Positions 1 through 8,643 of a stretch of DNA of 64,000 nucleotides are shown one piece after another (position 1 is the stretch's first letter; the number at the start of each line of letters is the position of its first letter). This DNA is from Methylotenera_A sp044228245. Its GTDB lineage: Bacteria > Pseudomonadota > Gammaproteobacteria > Burkholderiales > Methylophilaceae. The notes beneath the pieces are model-generated. The model had not been told where the DNA came from. It did not search any database and worked only from the letters and a program-made list of their open reading frames with translations. The stretch lies in NCBI GenBank assembly GCA_044228245.1, contig JBGAVG010000008.1, positions 1 to 64,000 on the forward strand, read 5' to 3'. The position numbers were made by a program, and so were the translations under genes.

Positions 1-72
1 ACAGGGCCGTGAAACGAACCAGCGCCAATGATAGTATGCTCTTCGCATGCGAAAGTAGGTCACCGCCAAGCT
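1..72 (+). rRNA. rrf: 5S ribosomal RNA, 3' part only
   Basis: The first ~72 bases match the 3' half of a bacterial 5S rRNA: the segment around GATAGTATG, a short hairpin (TGCTCTTCGCATGCGA) and the closing GAAAGTAGGTCACCGCC stretch. The 5' part lies outside the window, so a ribosomal RNA operon ends here on the plus strand. The exact 3' end is estimated. Confidence 0.9.
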
Positions 73-82
73 ATTTACAAAT

Positions 83-113
83 CAACAAAACCCTCCTTGT
101 GAGGGTTTTGTTG
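83..113 (+). terminator. Rho-independent terminator of the rRNA operon
   Basis: A strong hairpin follows the 5S end by about 10 bases. The arms CAACAAAACCCTC and GAGGGTTTTGTTG enclose the loop CTTGT, with T-rich sequence in the 3' arm. Its place directly after 5S rRNA makes it the operon terminator. Confidence 0.85.
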
Positions 114-199
114 TTTATGCAGTTGATTCGTAAGAAAAAATAGTGTTTTTTATTTTAAAACACGGTATAGTAAATCATAACGTTTTAAAAGAAGCGGTA

Positions 200-694
200 A
201 TGAAAAACGCTATTTTATTTTTTATGATGTGCCCATTTCTAGCCTCTCCTGTTACGCAGGCTGCCGGTGTTGGTGACAATAGCTGTAATTGCACCAGTAA
301 ACTTTCAGTTTGTCCGCAAGATGATCTCACTCGTGGTGCAGAAACTCCCATTCTAACGCGTGGTAAACATGACAAAGACTTATTGCCAGGCAAACGCAGT
401 GACGATTTATCTATTAGCAAGCAATATGAAGAGCTAAGCCGTGGCAGGGATGCCGAGGTTTTGTCGATAAATAAAAAAGAGGATTTTCTGACTTTCGGCA
501 AAGAAACTGCGCCACTAACGCGAGGCAGCAAGAGTGATGATTTGGTGCGCAGTGTAGCAAACGATGATTTAACCTTCAGCAAAAAAAATGATTATCTGGA
601 GCGTGGCAAATCGTCAGATGATTTATCTTTTGGCAGGAGGAGCGATGAGCTTGGCCGTGGCAAAGAAGAGGAGTCTCTCAGCCGCTGCAATTAG
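200..694 (+). CDS. Exported nonapeptide-repeat protein, function unknown
   Basis: I do not recognise a family for this 164-residue protein. Residues 1-21 form a signal peptide (MKNAILFFMMCPFLASPVTQA), so it is probably periplasmic or secreted. A short Cys-rich segment follows (C29, C31, C38). From Leu43 to the end the chain is a register-perfect 9-residue repeat: 13 full units and a terminal LSRCN, with Leu at every ninth position (43, 52, 61 up to 160) and no insertions. The consensus is roughly L-[ST]-x-[GS]-[KR]-x-x-[DE]-[DE]; examples are LTRGKHDKD, LLPGKRSDD, LERGKSSDD and LSFGRRSDE. The ATG at 200 is chosen over one at 143 because it starts the signal peptide directly; the ribosome site is weak. 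C163 near the end could pair with an N-terminal Cys. The gene stands alone between rRNA and a convergent polymerase gene. Confidence 0.75.
   Translation: MKNAILFFMMCPFLASPVTQAAGVGDNSCNCTSKLSVCPQDDLTRGAETPILTRGKHDKDLLPGKRSDDLSISKQYEELSRGRDAEVLSINKKEDFLTFGKETAPLTRGSKSDDLVRSVANDDLTFSKKNDYLERGKSSDDLSFGRRSDELGRGKEEESLSRCN
326..676 (+). repeat. Tandem 27-bp coding repeat, 13 units
   Basis: This is the DNA that encodes the nonapeptide array. The period is 27 bases at codon level, and the units have diverged so far that the repeat is clearer in protein than in DNA. The absence of any indel over 13 units implies selection on register rather than recent slippage. Confidence 0.75.
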
Positions 695-700
695 GCGCTG

Positions 701-1942
701 CTAATCTTCTTCCACTACCAAATCCGGCACATGGTTAAACGCAATGCGCATGGGGGCGTTTTTTAGCGCGTTATGTGCGCCAGCCAAATACACCGTGTTT
801 TTACCATATTTCAAATTCAGCAGATCCAGTGCTTTGTTCAGCCTTTTTTCAGCAGCGCTGGGCTTGCTTGCAAATAGGTCATCCACCAGATCATCTGCAT
901 TGCTTAATTGACCAAAATTCACACCCACTGCAATTGGCTCACACTCCGCCTCAATGCTGGAAAGTCTGCCGAGCAGGTTTTCCAAGGACTCGGTAAGTTT
1001 GAGCGTGTTATCGGTAGCTGAAATTCCGCTCTCGGCATAATAGCGTGAAACCACCTTGCTTTTGCTGTGGCGCAGTTTGATTTTGATGCTCAGATGCGCA
1101 GTCAGTAATTCATAACTGCGCATGCGCATGGAAGCTTTTTGCAGCAGGCGATGCAGCACAGCCTTTGCACCGGCTACCGTGCGCTGCTCGGGCGGAAGAA
1201 CGTGTGAATGGCCGAGCGAACTACGCGTATTTTTAACGTAATAAGGCTCTATGCCGCGCAGTTTGTCATAATAACGTTCGCCTTCAATGCTGCCCCAGAC
1301 AGCACGTAACTGCTCACGATTAAGTGCATATAATTGTTGTACGGTTTCGATGTTATGGCGATTGAGCCGTGCTTCCATTTGTTTGCCGATACCATTCAAA
1401 GCGCGCAGTTTCAGCGTATAAAGTTTCTCGGGAATATCATCATCTTCTATCACCGTGCAGCCATCAGGTTTTTGCATATTGGATGCGGTTTTGGCTAGGA
1501 ATGTGTTCGGCGCAATGCCAATCGAGCAGCGGATATATTCAAATTGCCTATTGATCTCACGTTTGATTTTGGCGGCGAGTTTCAGCGCGTTTTCTTTCAC
1601 TTGCTGGCTGCCGGTAAGCAGACACACCATTTCATCAATCGAGAGCACGCGCTCGACATGCGTGCAGCTTTCGACAATCTCAATCAATTTGTGGTGATAC
1701 TCAACATAAAGCGGCGGACGCGCTTCGACAAACACAATGTCGCGACACAGTTTGCGGGCATCGCGTACCATGGTACCGGTTTTGATGCCAAACGCCTTGG
1801 CTTCGTAACTTGCAGCGATGCAGCAGGTGGTTTCTGCCATCACGGGCAACACGCCAATTGGCTTGCCGCGCAGCTCAGGGCGCAGTTGTTGCTCTACAGA
1901 AGCGAAGTAGGAATTGAAATCAACGTAAAGCGCATTCAGCAA
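701..1942 (-). CDS. Y-family DNA polymerase, DinB-like
   Basis: A 413-residue translesion polymerase of the DinB/UmuC superfamily. The N-terminal catalytic palm opens with YVDFNSYFASVEQ, containing the first metal-binding Asp (D8), and the second acidic motif is LSIDE near residue 101. The helix-hairpin-helix region (LNGIGKQMEARL) and a C-terminal little-finger domain follow. The protein would extend primers across damaged template bases. It is somewhat longer than typical Pol IV (about 350 residues), and its C-terminal part is not a standard DinB tail; it may be a separate DinB-like clade. No SOS box was identified. It converges with the repeat-protein gene (7 bases apart) and lies just downstream of a glycine-zipper gene on the same strand. 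Confidence 0.85.
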   Translation of the reverse strand: MLNALYVDFNSYFASVEQQLRPELRGKPIGVLPVMAETTCCIAASYEAKAFGIKTGTMVRDARKLCRDIVFVEARPPLYVEYHHKLIEIVESCTHVERVLSIDEMVCLLTGSQQVKENALKLAAKIKREINRQFEYIRCSIGIAPNTFLAKTASNMQKPDGCTVIEDDDIPEKLYTLKLRALNGIGKQMEARLNRHNIETVQQLYALNREQLRAVWGSIEGERYYDKLRGIEPYYVKNTRSSLGHSHVLPPEQRTVAGAKAVLHRLLQKASMRMRSYELLTAHLSIKIKLRHSKSKVVSRYYAESGISATDNTLKLTESLENLLGRLSSIEAECEPIAVGVNFGQLSNADDLVDDLFASKPSAAEKRLNKALDLLNLKYGKNTVYLAGAHNALKNAPMRIAFNHVPDLVVEED

Positions 1943-1957
1943 TTTGAAACTGCCAAA

Positions 1958-2533
1958 TTAAATGGGCTTCCATACGCCGTCGCTCATCAGGCAAGCGCGT
2001 TCCTGCCTAGAGTCATCTATGTCGTTACCGCTCATGTAGAGCATGTAATCACGGCATTTACGGCCATTTTTAGTGAAGCTGGAAAGCGGGGTTACACGAT
2101 AATTGATACCGTTATCCGGGTTAACCCACCTGACGGTCTGCCTGTCATGAGCAAGCTCCAGAGAATGGCCGATACAGCCGCGGTCGTTATCATCAATCGA
2201 CTTGCCAACCTGATTGCCGATCACAGCTCCAATCACGCTGCCAATAATAATGGCGACAGTCTTATTGCCGTCCTTGCCTACAGATGCACCTACAGCACCG
2301 CCCACAACACCGCCAAGCACGGTGCCGATGGCTTGCCAATTACATTCGCCACTAATGATGCCATAATCTTTATCCCATTTTTTACCGGAGTATCCTACAT
2401 AATAAGGATCATGCTTTTTGCGCCAGCCATGCGCAGGCGCCCATGGGGGCGGGTCTGCATAAGCTGTGGGTGCTACTGGTAAAATTAATGCAGCGGCAAA
2501 TGTAAGGATTATCAGTTTGGTGCGATTAATCAT
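1958..2533 (-). CDS. Glycine-zipper (17 kDa antigen-like) exported protein
   Basis: A 191-residue protein with an N-terminal signal peptide ending near AYADPPP. The middle (about residues 67-110) is a double glycine zipper, IGTVLGGVVGGAVGASVG then IIIGSVIGAVIGNQVG, the 2TM signature of surface-antigen-like proteins that insert in or associate with the outer membrane. The C-terminal domain carries four Cys and resembles the RT0821/Lpp0805 surface-protein class (DRQTVRWVNPDNGINYRVTP). No lipobox is evident. Function is unknown; proteins of this class are thought to act in envelope integrity. A related zipper protein is encoded at 29758-30390. Confidence 0.8.
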   Translation of the reverse strand: MINRTKLIILTFAAALILPVAPTAYADPPPWAPAHGWRKKHDPYYVGYSGKKWDKDYGIISGECNWQAIGTVLGGVVGGAVGASVGKDGNKTVAIIIGSVIGAVIGNQVGKSIDDNDRGCIGHSLELAHDRQTVRWVNPDNGINYRVTPLSSFTKNGRKCRDYMLYMSGNDIDDSRQERACLMSDGVWKPI

Positions 2534-2629
2534 AGTGGCTGGGTCTTTCTATGTTAGATTTGGCTTAATTGTAAACTTTTTTATTGGTTAACGTGTGGGT
2601 GTTTTGAAGAGTTGACTGGAGAAATAAAC

Positions 2630-3184
2630 ATGCAAACAAATACAAGTGACAATGACAAGATTGCAATTTTTGCAGGTGGCTGCTTCTGGTGCGCCGAGCC
2701 CGTGTTCAGCCAGCTCAAAGGTGTTAAAAGTGTCGTGTCAGGTTACATCGGCGGCCATACGGCGAATCCGACTTACAAAGATATCTGCAACGGGGACACC
2801 GGCCATGCCGAAGCGATTCAGATTACTTTTGATACCGATGTGGTCAGCTATGATACTTTGCTGGAAATATTTCTCGTTTCGCATGATCCGACTACCATGA
2901 ACCGCCAAGGCAACGATGTCGGTACACAATACCGTTCGGCCATATTCTGCCAGGATGAATCGCAGTTTGCCGCTGCGCAGAACATGATTGACGCTTTTAA
3001 CGCGGCCTATATTTACAGCGCGCCTATTGTCACAGAATTAAAAGGGCCGGAAACGTTTTATCCGGCTGAGGATTATCACCAGTATTATTTCGCCAAGAAT
3101 CCTAACCAGCTTTATTGTCTAGCTGTTGCCGCACCTAAAGCGGCGAAGATACGCGCAAAATATGCACAGTTAATAAAAGACTAG
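2630..3184 (+). CDS. msrA: Peptide-methionine (S)-S-oxide reductase MsrA
   Basis: MsrA reduces methionine-S-sulfoxide in proteins and free methionine, using thioredoxin as electron donor. The active-site motif GCFWC is at residues 17-21 of this 184-residue reading, followed by the family segments GYIGGHTANPTY, GHAEAIQITFD, HDPTTMNRQGNDVGTQYRS and FYPAEDYHQYY. The ATG at 2630 is preferred because GGAG lies about 8 bases upstream; the frame also opens at a TTG at 2612 that has no such site. The product lacks a signal peptide and should be cytoplasmic. The last bases overlap the convergent corA gene. Confidence 0.95.
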   Translation: MQTNTSDNDKIAIFAGGCFWCAEPVFSQLKGVKSVVSGYIGGHTANPTYKDICNGDTGHAEAIQITFDTDVVSYDTLLEIFLVSHDPTTMNRQGNDVGTQYRSAIFCQDESQFAAAQNMIDAFNAAYIYSAPIVTELKGPETFYPAEDYHQYYFAKNPNQLYCLAVAAPKAAKIRAKYAQLIKD

Positions 3185-4269
3185 GTCTTGCTGGTAAGCC
3201 ATTGCCTGCGCCAGAAAATCATAATCATAATCAGCGCAATGCCTGCCATTAAAGCCATTGCCCACCAAAAACCGTTGTATTCCTCTATCCACGGCATATG
3301 CACAAAATTCATGCCGAAAATGCCTGCAATCAGCGTGGCTGGCATAAACAGCATGGCGACCACGGTTAAGGCCCGTACTTCCAGGTTCACGCGGTTACTC
3401 ACACTTGCCATGTAAATATCCATCATGCCGCTTAAGGTGTCGCGGATCGATTCCAGTGACTCAATAAAACTCACCGTGTGGTCATACACATCGCGTAAAT
3501 AAGGCATCGTGGCCGGGGTGAAAAAACTGTCTTCATTGCGCGCTAAGTTGTTAATCACCTCACGCAATGGCCACACGGCCCGACGCAACTCTATGCTCAC
3601 ATGCTTAAGTTGATGAATGCTATGTAGCTCAGTATTGGTTGGCTTATGTAAAAGCACCTCTTCAAGCGATTCACTTTCATTGCTCACGTCTTCCAGCACT
3701 TTGAAGTATTGATCCACCACGCTATCCAATAATGAATAGGCCAGATAATCAACGCCTAATTCGCATATATGTGCATGCATACCGCGCAAACGCTGGCGCA
3801 CAGGCTCAAAAATGCCAGTCGAACGCTCTTGGAACGTCAATAGAAAATTACGACCAAGCACCATGCTAATTTGTTCAGAAGCAACAGACATGGTGTCTTT
3901 TTCGTAATTAAAACTACGTGTTTCAATAAAGACGTAGTCATCAAATTCATCAATTTTAGGGCGCTGTTCAGTGTTGAGAATATCTTCTTGAACCAATGGG
4001 TGCAGATAGAACAAATCACCGGCTAACTTGATGAGCGCGGCATCATTCAAACCGTGAATATTCAGCCAAATTTTCTTATGTGAATCTTTATAGTTTTCCA
4101 GATTGAATGATGCCAGTTCAACACTGGTTAACACGCGCTCCGTCATCTCAACAGCGTCATATTCGATCAAGCTGATTACTGGTTTTTCCAGCTTGACTTC
4201 GCCAGTATGCACCAACGAGCCGGGTGGCATACCGATTTTTTTGAAGTGACGTTTTTTATGTTTGCGCAT
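3181..4269 (-). CDS. corA: CorA-family magnesium/cobalt transporter
   Basis: A 362-residue inner-membrane divalent cation channel. A long cytoplasmic N-terminal domain (about 1-295) with coiled-coil helices is followed by two transmembrane helices. The selectivity signature GMNFVHMPW (in the GIFGMNF context) sits between them, matching the GMN loop of CorA. The C-terminal tail is basic (WRRQWLTSKT). The start lies in a basic stretch (MRKHKKRHFKK). It converges with msrA with a 4-base overlap and lies downstream of the ABC exporter genes on the same strand. Mg2+ is the usual substrate; Co2+ or Zn2+ cannot be excluded from sequence. Confidence 0.93.
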   Translation of the reverse strand: MRKHKKRHFKKIGMPPGSLVHTGEVKLEKPVISLIEYDAVEMTERVLTSVELASFNLENYKDSHKKIWLNIHGLNDAALIKLAGDLFYLHPLVQEDILNTEQRPKIDEFDDYVFIETRSFNYEKDTMSVASEQISMVLGRNFLLTFQERSTGIFEPVRQRLRGMHAHICELGVDYLAYSLLDSVVDQYFKVLEDVSNESESLEEVLLHKPTNTELHSIHQLKHVSIELRRAVWPLREVINNLARNEDSFFTPATMPYLRDVYDHTVSFIESLESIRDTLSGMMDIYMASVSNRVNLEVRALTVVAMLFMPATLIAGIFGMNFVHMPWIEEYNGFWWAMALMAGIALIMIMIFWRRQWLTSKT

Positions 4270-4284
4270 GGCGAATATGATAAC

Positions 4285-5487
4285 TTATTCTGCGCGTAAT
4301 GCGTCAATCGGATCTAAACGGGAGGCGCTCTTTGCAGGCAGTACGCCTGCGAGTAAGCCAATCACAGCGGACATGACTAATGCGCCTACTGCAAAACTCC
4401 ATGGCGTATGTACTGGAAACGCAGGCAATGCCAGGCGTAACACCTGCGCTAAGCCGATGCCTAATAGCAATCCTAATATTCCGCCGAGTGCAGCAAGCAT
4501 GACGGCCTCGCTCAAAAACAAATTCAGAATGGTGCGGCGGCGTGCGCCCAAGGCGACCAGCAGGCCGATTTCATTAGTACGTTCTGTGACTGAAATCGTC
4601 ATGATGGTGACAATCCCCACAGCGCCAACCAGTAATGAAATGCCTCCTAGTGCGCCCACCGCCATGGTCAGGATATTAAGAATGTTGGATAAGGTTTTCA
4701 GCATATCTTCCTGCGTGGTGACGGTGAAGTCTTCATGGCCATGACGCAGTGCTAGCCTTTTCTTGACCGCTGCTGCTACAGTGGCTGCTGAAGCCCCTTC
4801 CACATATAGGACGTGTATCTCCGTTAGCCCTTCACGATTGTATAATTCCATCGCACGTTGGGCGGGTATGAATGCGGTATCGTCCAGATCAATGCCAAGA
4901 AACTGGCCTTTTGGCGCCATCACGCCAATCACGCGAAAATGCAAACCGCCGATGCGAACGCGCGCGCCCAAAGGGTTCGCATTGCCAAACAGCTCATTGC
5001 GCAGCTTGCTGCCTAATACAACAAATGCGCGCGCGCTGCCTGCGCCTTCGCGCGGAAGAGAACTGCCAATTTGCACTTTAGAACTGAATACATGAATAAA
5101 ATCTGCATCTACGCCATAAATCGTGGTGCGCCGTAAACGGCCATTGCTCTCGACTTCGGAATTGCCCCATACCATGGGTGAAGAACCGGTGACTTGGGGC
5201 AATTGTTTGAGCGACTCCGCATCCTCCATCGTTAATAGCCGCGCTGTGGTCGGGATGCCGGATGGTGGCTGCCCGCCAGTTTTCACCTTGCCTGGCGCAA
5301 TACCTATCACGTTAGTGCCAAACTGGGTGAACTCTGCCAGCACAAACTGATGCACGCCTTCGCCGATAGAAGTCAGCAGAATGACTGCAGCGATGCCGAC
5401 CGCAATACCCAGCAGGGTGAGAAAACTGCGCATGCGGTGTGAGGTAATGGCCTGAATCGCGAAGCGGCTAGAGTCGGCGAGTAACAT
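4285..5487 (-). CDS. MacB-like ABC transporter permease (second copy)
   Basis: A 400-residue permease of the MacB/FtsX/LolC superfamily, which moves substrates outward from the periplasmic side by mechanotransmission. It has an N-terminal transmembrane helix (LTLLGIAVGIAAVILLTSIG), a periplasmic MacB_PCD domain (about 45-235) and three C-terminal helices with the FtsX motif TNEIGLLVALGARRRTIL. It ends in LDPIDALRAE, the usual tail. It is a paralogue of the next gene upstream (5490-6698), from which it is separated by 2 bases. The two probably form a heterodimer with the ATPase at 6695-7417. Substrate unknown. Confidence 0.88.
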   Translation of the reverse strand: MLLADSSRFAIQAITSHRMRSFLTLLGIAVGIAAVILLTSIGEGVHQFVLAEFTQFGTNVIGIAPGKVKTGGQPPSGIPTTARLLTMEDAESLKQLPQVTGSSPMVWGNSEVESNGRLRRTTIYGVDADFIHVFSSKVQIGSSLPREGAGSARAFVVLGSKLRNELFGNANPLGARVRIGGLHFRVIGVMAPKGQFLGIDLDDTAFIPAQRAMELYNREGLTEIHVLYVEGASAATVAAAVKKRLALRHGHEDFTVTTQEDMLKTLSNILNILTMAVGALGGISLLVGAVGIVTIMTISVTERTNEIGLLVALGARRRTILNLFLSEAVMLAALGGILGLLLGIGLAQVLRLALPAFPVHTPWSFAVGALVMSAVIGLLAGVLPAKSASRLDPIDALRAE

Positions 5488-5489
5488 TG

Positions 5490-6698
5490 CTATCTCTTGC
5501 TTAAAGCCTGGATCGGGTCAAGCTGTGCGGCGCGGCGTGCGGGCATTACGCCAAAAATCAGGCCAGAGGCAAGCGCAGTGCCCAAGCCTGCCAGTACTGC
5601 CCATAATGGCGGGTAGGCCGGGAATGTAGGATATAAATGGCGCAGCATAGCGGCTCCCAAATAGCCCAGTGCTGTGCCGAGTAAACCACCCGTTAGCGAC
5701 AGCAAAACAGCCTCCACCATAAATAGCTGACGCACAGCCGCAGAGGTTGCTCCTAGCGCCTTAAGCAGGCCGATTTCACCGGTGCGCTGGGTGACCGATA
5801 CCAGCATCACATTCATCACGAGAATACCCGCTACAGCCAGGCTGATTGCAGCAATGCCGGCAACACCAAGTGTCAGCACATTCAAAATCTTGTCGAATGT
5901 CTGCAGCACCGCGTCTTGCGTGATGACTGTTACGTCTTCCTCACCTTCATGGCGCTGGGTAATCATCTTCAGCACACGCGCCTTGACTTCACCAATCTGC
6001 TCACGGCTGCGTGCCTCAACCAGAATACGAAAGAGCGTATTGCTGTTCAGCATGGCTTGCGCAGTAGCCACCGGCACAATCACCAGCTCATCCGTGGTCA
6101 TACCCATGCCGCGACCGCCCTCGCTGAGTACGCCGACCACGCGCAGCCGCCTGTCGCCAATGCGCACGGTTTTGCCTAACGGGTTTTCTGCGCCAAAAAT
6201 CTCCTGACGGATAAGCGCGCCCAACACCACCTCTGCCGAGCCGTGGCCTACTTCATCTTTGGAAAGAAAGCGCCCAAGCCCCATTTTCAGTTGGCGCACT
6301 CGGACAAATTCATCGTTAGTGCCAAGCAGCATAGCCTCTCGCAGTTTGCCAGTGGCGTTGATTTCCGTCGTGGCAATCAGGATTGGTGCAATACGCTCCA
6401 CTCCTGGCAACCGCAGCAGGGCGGCTGCATCATCTACCGTTAAATCGCGCGGAGTGCTGGTAATGAGGTTGGCAGGGTTAAAGCCGCGCGTTTCGGAGCG
6501 GCCTGGCAGCACAATCACCAGATTGCTGCCGATGGCAGAAAACTCGCCCACTACGTAACGGCGCGCGCCATCACCGAGTGCGGTGAGTATCACCACGGCG
6601 GCTACGCCAATCGACATCGCCAATACCAGCAAACCGGTACGCAAGGGTGTGCCGGTTGCAGCATCACTAGCATAGCGGAATGTGTCGGTGATTTTCAT
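5490..6698 (-). CDS. MacB-like ABC transporter permease (first copy)
   Basis: A 402-residue permease with the same plan as its downstream paralogue: one N-terminal transmembrane helix, a large periplasmic domain (about 40-240) and three C-terminal helices around the motif TGEIGLLKALGATSAAVRQLF. The C-terminus is LDPIQALSKR. Its start overlaps the end of the ATPase gene by 4 bases, so translation is probably coupled. Having two distinct permeases, instead of MacB's fused ATPase-permease homodimer, places this in the split LolCDE-like architecture. The adaptor gene upstream suggests a tripartite exporter, but no outer-membrane factor is encoded here. Confidence 0.88.
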   Translation of the reverse strand: MKITDTFRYASDAATGTPLRTGLLVLAMSIGVAAVVILTALGDGARRYVVGEFSAIGSNLVIVLPGRSETRGFNPANLITSTPRDLTVDDAAALLRLPGVERIAPILIATTEINATGKLREAMLLGTNDEFVRVRQLKMGLGRFLSKDEVGHGSAEVVLGALIRQEIFGAENPLGKTVRIGDRRLRVVGVLSEGGRGMGMTTDELVIVPVATAQAMLNSNTLFRILVEARSREQIGEVKARVLKMITQRHEGEEDVTVITQDAVLQTFDKILNVLTLGVAGIAAISLAVAGILVMNVMLVSVTQRTGEIGLLKALGATSAAVRQLFMVEAVLLSLTGGLLGTALGYLGAAMLRHLYPTFPAYPPLWAVLAGLGTALASGLIFGVMPARRAAQLDPIQALSKR

Positions 6699-7417
6699 GT
6701 TGCTTGGCTGGGGTTATCAACACTATTGGTTACATCGCTGACAATGCCGCCATCATCCATCCTGATCTGACGCCGCGCACGCGCACCAAGTGCCTGGTCA
6801 TGTGTCACCACAATCAACGTCATACCTTTTTCATTAAGCGCTTCCAGCAGCCGCACGACTTCTTCCCCGGTAACGCGGTCAAGGTTGCCTGTCGGCTCGT
6901 CTGCTAAGAGCACCGCCGGGCGCAGTATGGTGGCACGTGCAATGGCCACACGCTGGCGCTGCCCGCCGGAAAGTTCATTCGGGCGGTGGTGCGCTCTATC
7001 CGTCAGGCCATATTCTTTCAGTGCCTGCGACACACGTTGAGCGCGCTCAGCCGATGGCATGCCAGACAAAGTAAGCGGCAGCTCGATGTTGGCAGCGGCA
7101 GTCAGGCGCGGTACCAGATGAAAGCTCTGGAATATAAAGCCGATGCGCTCGCTACGCACCTTTGCCTGTTCGTTCGGGTCGAGTGTAGTGACATCACGGC
7201 CTTCCAGCTGGTAAGTTCCGGTATCGGCGCGGTCAAGCAGGCCGATTAAGTTAAGCAGAGTCGATTTTCCAGAGCCGGATGGTCCCATCACGGCAATATA
7301 TTCACCGCGATTGATATTCAGATTCACATGACGCAAAGCATGCACCTGGCTGTCACCCAGCGTAAAGGTGCGGTCTATGCCATTGAGTTGTATGAGGCTT
7401 TCGGCGTCATCAGGCAT
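6695..7417 (-). CDS. ABC transporter ATP-binding protein, MacB/LolD type
   Basis: A 240-residue ATPase powering the two adjacent permeases. Walker A is GPSGSGKST (residues 45-53), the Q-loop is FIFQSFHLVPRLT, the ABC signature LSGGQ is at 149-153 and Walker B is VLLADEPTGNLD. The sequence class is that of LolD/MacB export ATPases. It lies 6 bases after the adaptor gene and overlaps the first permease by 4 bases, giving an operon order adaptor, ATPase, permease, permease. Cytoplasmic, membrane-associated. Substrate cannot be read from the sequence; macrolides, lipoproteins or peptides are all precedented. Confidence 0.92.
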   Translation of the reverse strand: MPDDAESLIQLNGIDRTFTLGDSQVHALRHVNLNINRGEYIAVMGPSGSGKSTLLNLIGLLDRADTGTYQLEGRDVTTLDPNEQAKVRSERIGFIFQSFHLVPRLTAAANIELPLTLSGMPSAERAQRVSQALKEYGLTDRAHHRPNELSGGQRQRVAIARATILRPAVLLADEPTGNLDRVTGEEVVRLLEALNEKGMTLIVVTHDQALGARARRQIRMDDGGIVSDVTNSVDNPSQAT

Positions 7418-7423
7418 GTGAAA

Positions 7424-8590
7424 TCAATTTGCCTTAATTGATTTAGGATTGGCTTCTGTTTTTTCAGGCGTAACAGTAACGCCCGCTTTTACGCCTTCGC
7501 GCTCCAGAGAAGCCACAATACGGTCACCCTGCTTTAACCCATCCAGTACTTCGGTGTATTCCCAGTTGGTAATGCCCGCCTTGATTGCGCGCTCTTCCAG
7601 TTTTTTGGTGGCTGGCTGGTAAAGCAGCACTTTGTTGCCTTCCATCAGGGTGGATGTCGGCACGCGCACCACGTTATCGCGGCTATCCAGCACAACTTCC
7701 ACATCGGCGCTGTAGCCGACCAGTAATTGTTTGGCGTCATTGCTATTGTCCAGCGAGACTTCCACATCAACGGTACGCGCCTGTTTCTCCACCGCAACCA
7801 CATAAGGCGCAATGCGTTTTACATGCCCAGGCAATGCCTTGCCTGGCAGCGCGTCTAAAGAAACCCGCGCCGGCTGGCCAATATGAATCTTGGGCGCATC
7901 CACTTCATCCATCGGCGCTTCAATATACAGGCAGGAATCATCGATCAGGTCGATGGCTGGCGGCGTGGCTACACCAGGGGGCGAAGGTGTGGTGTATTCG
8001 CCCAGTTCGCCGACGATATCCGCCACGATGCCATCAAATGGTGCTACCAGTAATGTACGGTCTTGTTCAACCTTTGTAAGTTTTACACGCGCCTGCGCCT
8101 GTTTCACATCGGCACGCGCGGCATCACAGGCGGCACGGCGAGACTGTGCCTCGTAACGTGCCTTTTCTTCACCGCTTTTAGAGATAAAGCCTTTTGCATG
8201 CAGCTCAGCCATGCGGCCAGCTTCACGTTCGGCGTTATCGGCAATTGCGCAGGCCTCGGCGATACGTTTCTGACTGCTGGCTACCTGCGTTTGTGCCAGG
8301 TTGCTTTGCGCCTGCTGGTCATCGTTCCACAGGCGCAATAACACTTGCCCCTTTTTAACGTGATCACCTTTTTTAATGCCGAGATAAGCGATGCGCCCGC
8401 CGCTGATCGGTGAGAGGCGTGTACGCAGGCAGGCTTCCACGCTGCCGGCGCGCGTGTTGGCTACGCTGGCCTCCACCTTGCCGCGCCCAACTTCAACCAG
8501 TGCCACCGCAATTGGCTTGGGTTTGGTAAACCACCAATATGCAGCGCCAACACCTGCTATAAGTACAAGAATAATTAGGATGCGTCGCAT
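7424..8590 (-). CDS. Periplasmic adaptor (HlyD/MacA family) of the ABC exporter
   Basis: A 388-residue membrane-fusion protein. One N-terminal anchor helix (ILIILVLIAGVGAAYWWF) is followed by a biotinyl/lipoyl-like half (GGRIAYLGIKKGDHVKKGQVLL). A helical hairpin of about residues 95-175 is rich in Ala, Gln and Lys, then come the second lipoyl half and a beta-barrel (VAPFDGIVADIVGELGEYTTP). This adaptor would bridge the inner-membrane ABC complex to a TolC-like channel. It is the first gene of the four-gene operon 8590 to 4285. Two Cys in the hairpin region and one in the loop (SVEACLRTRL, EACAIADNAE, RRAACDAARA) are not typical but have no assigned role. Confidence 0.9.
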   Translation of the reverse strand: MRRILIILVLIAGVGAAYWWFTKPKPIAVALVEVGRGKVEASVANTRAGSVEACLRTRLSPISGGRIAYLGIKKGDHVKKGQVLLRLWNDDQQAQSNLAQTQVASSQKRIAEACAIADNAEREAGRMAELHAKGFISKSGEEKARYEAQSRRAACDAARADVKQAQARVKLTKVEQDRTLLVAPFDGIVADIVGELGEYTTPSPPGVATPPAIDLIDDSCLYIEAPMDEVDAPKIHIGQPARVSLDALPGKALPGHVKRIAPYVVAVEKQARTVDVEVSLDNSNDAKQLLVGYSADVEVVLDSRDNVVRVPTSTLMEGNKVLLYQPATKKLEERAIKAGITNWEYTEVLDGLKQGDRIVASLEREGVKAGVTVTPEKTEANPKSIKAN

Positions 8591-8643
8591 AGAGTTGTGT
8601 GAGTGATCTTTTTTAAGTTTTTGTAGTTGAATCTTTTAAGTTT

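Noticed and set aside
175..582. Leftward open frame of 135 codons opposite the nonapeptide gene
   Set aside because: It is the antisense of the repetitive coding sequence; the periodicity removes stops from this frame. No ribosome site or signal peptide.
1544..2482. Rightward open frame of 312 codons
   Set aside because: Runs antisense to both the polymerase and zipper genes, with no family motifs and no start signal.
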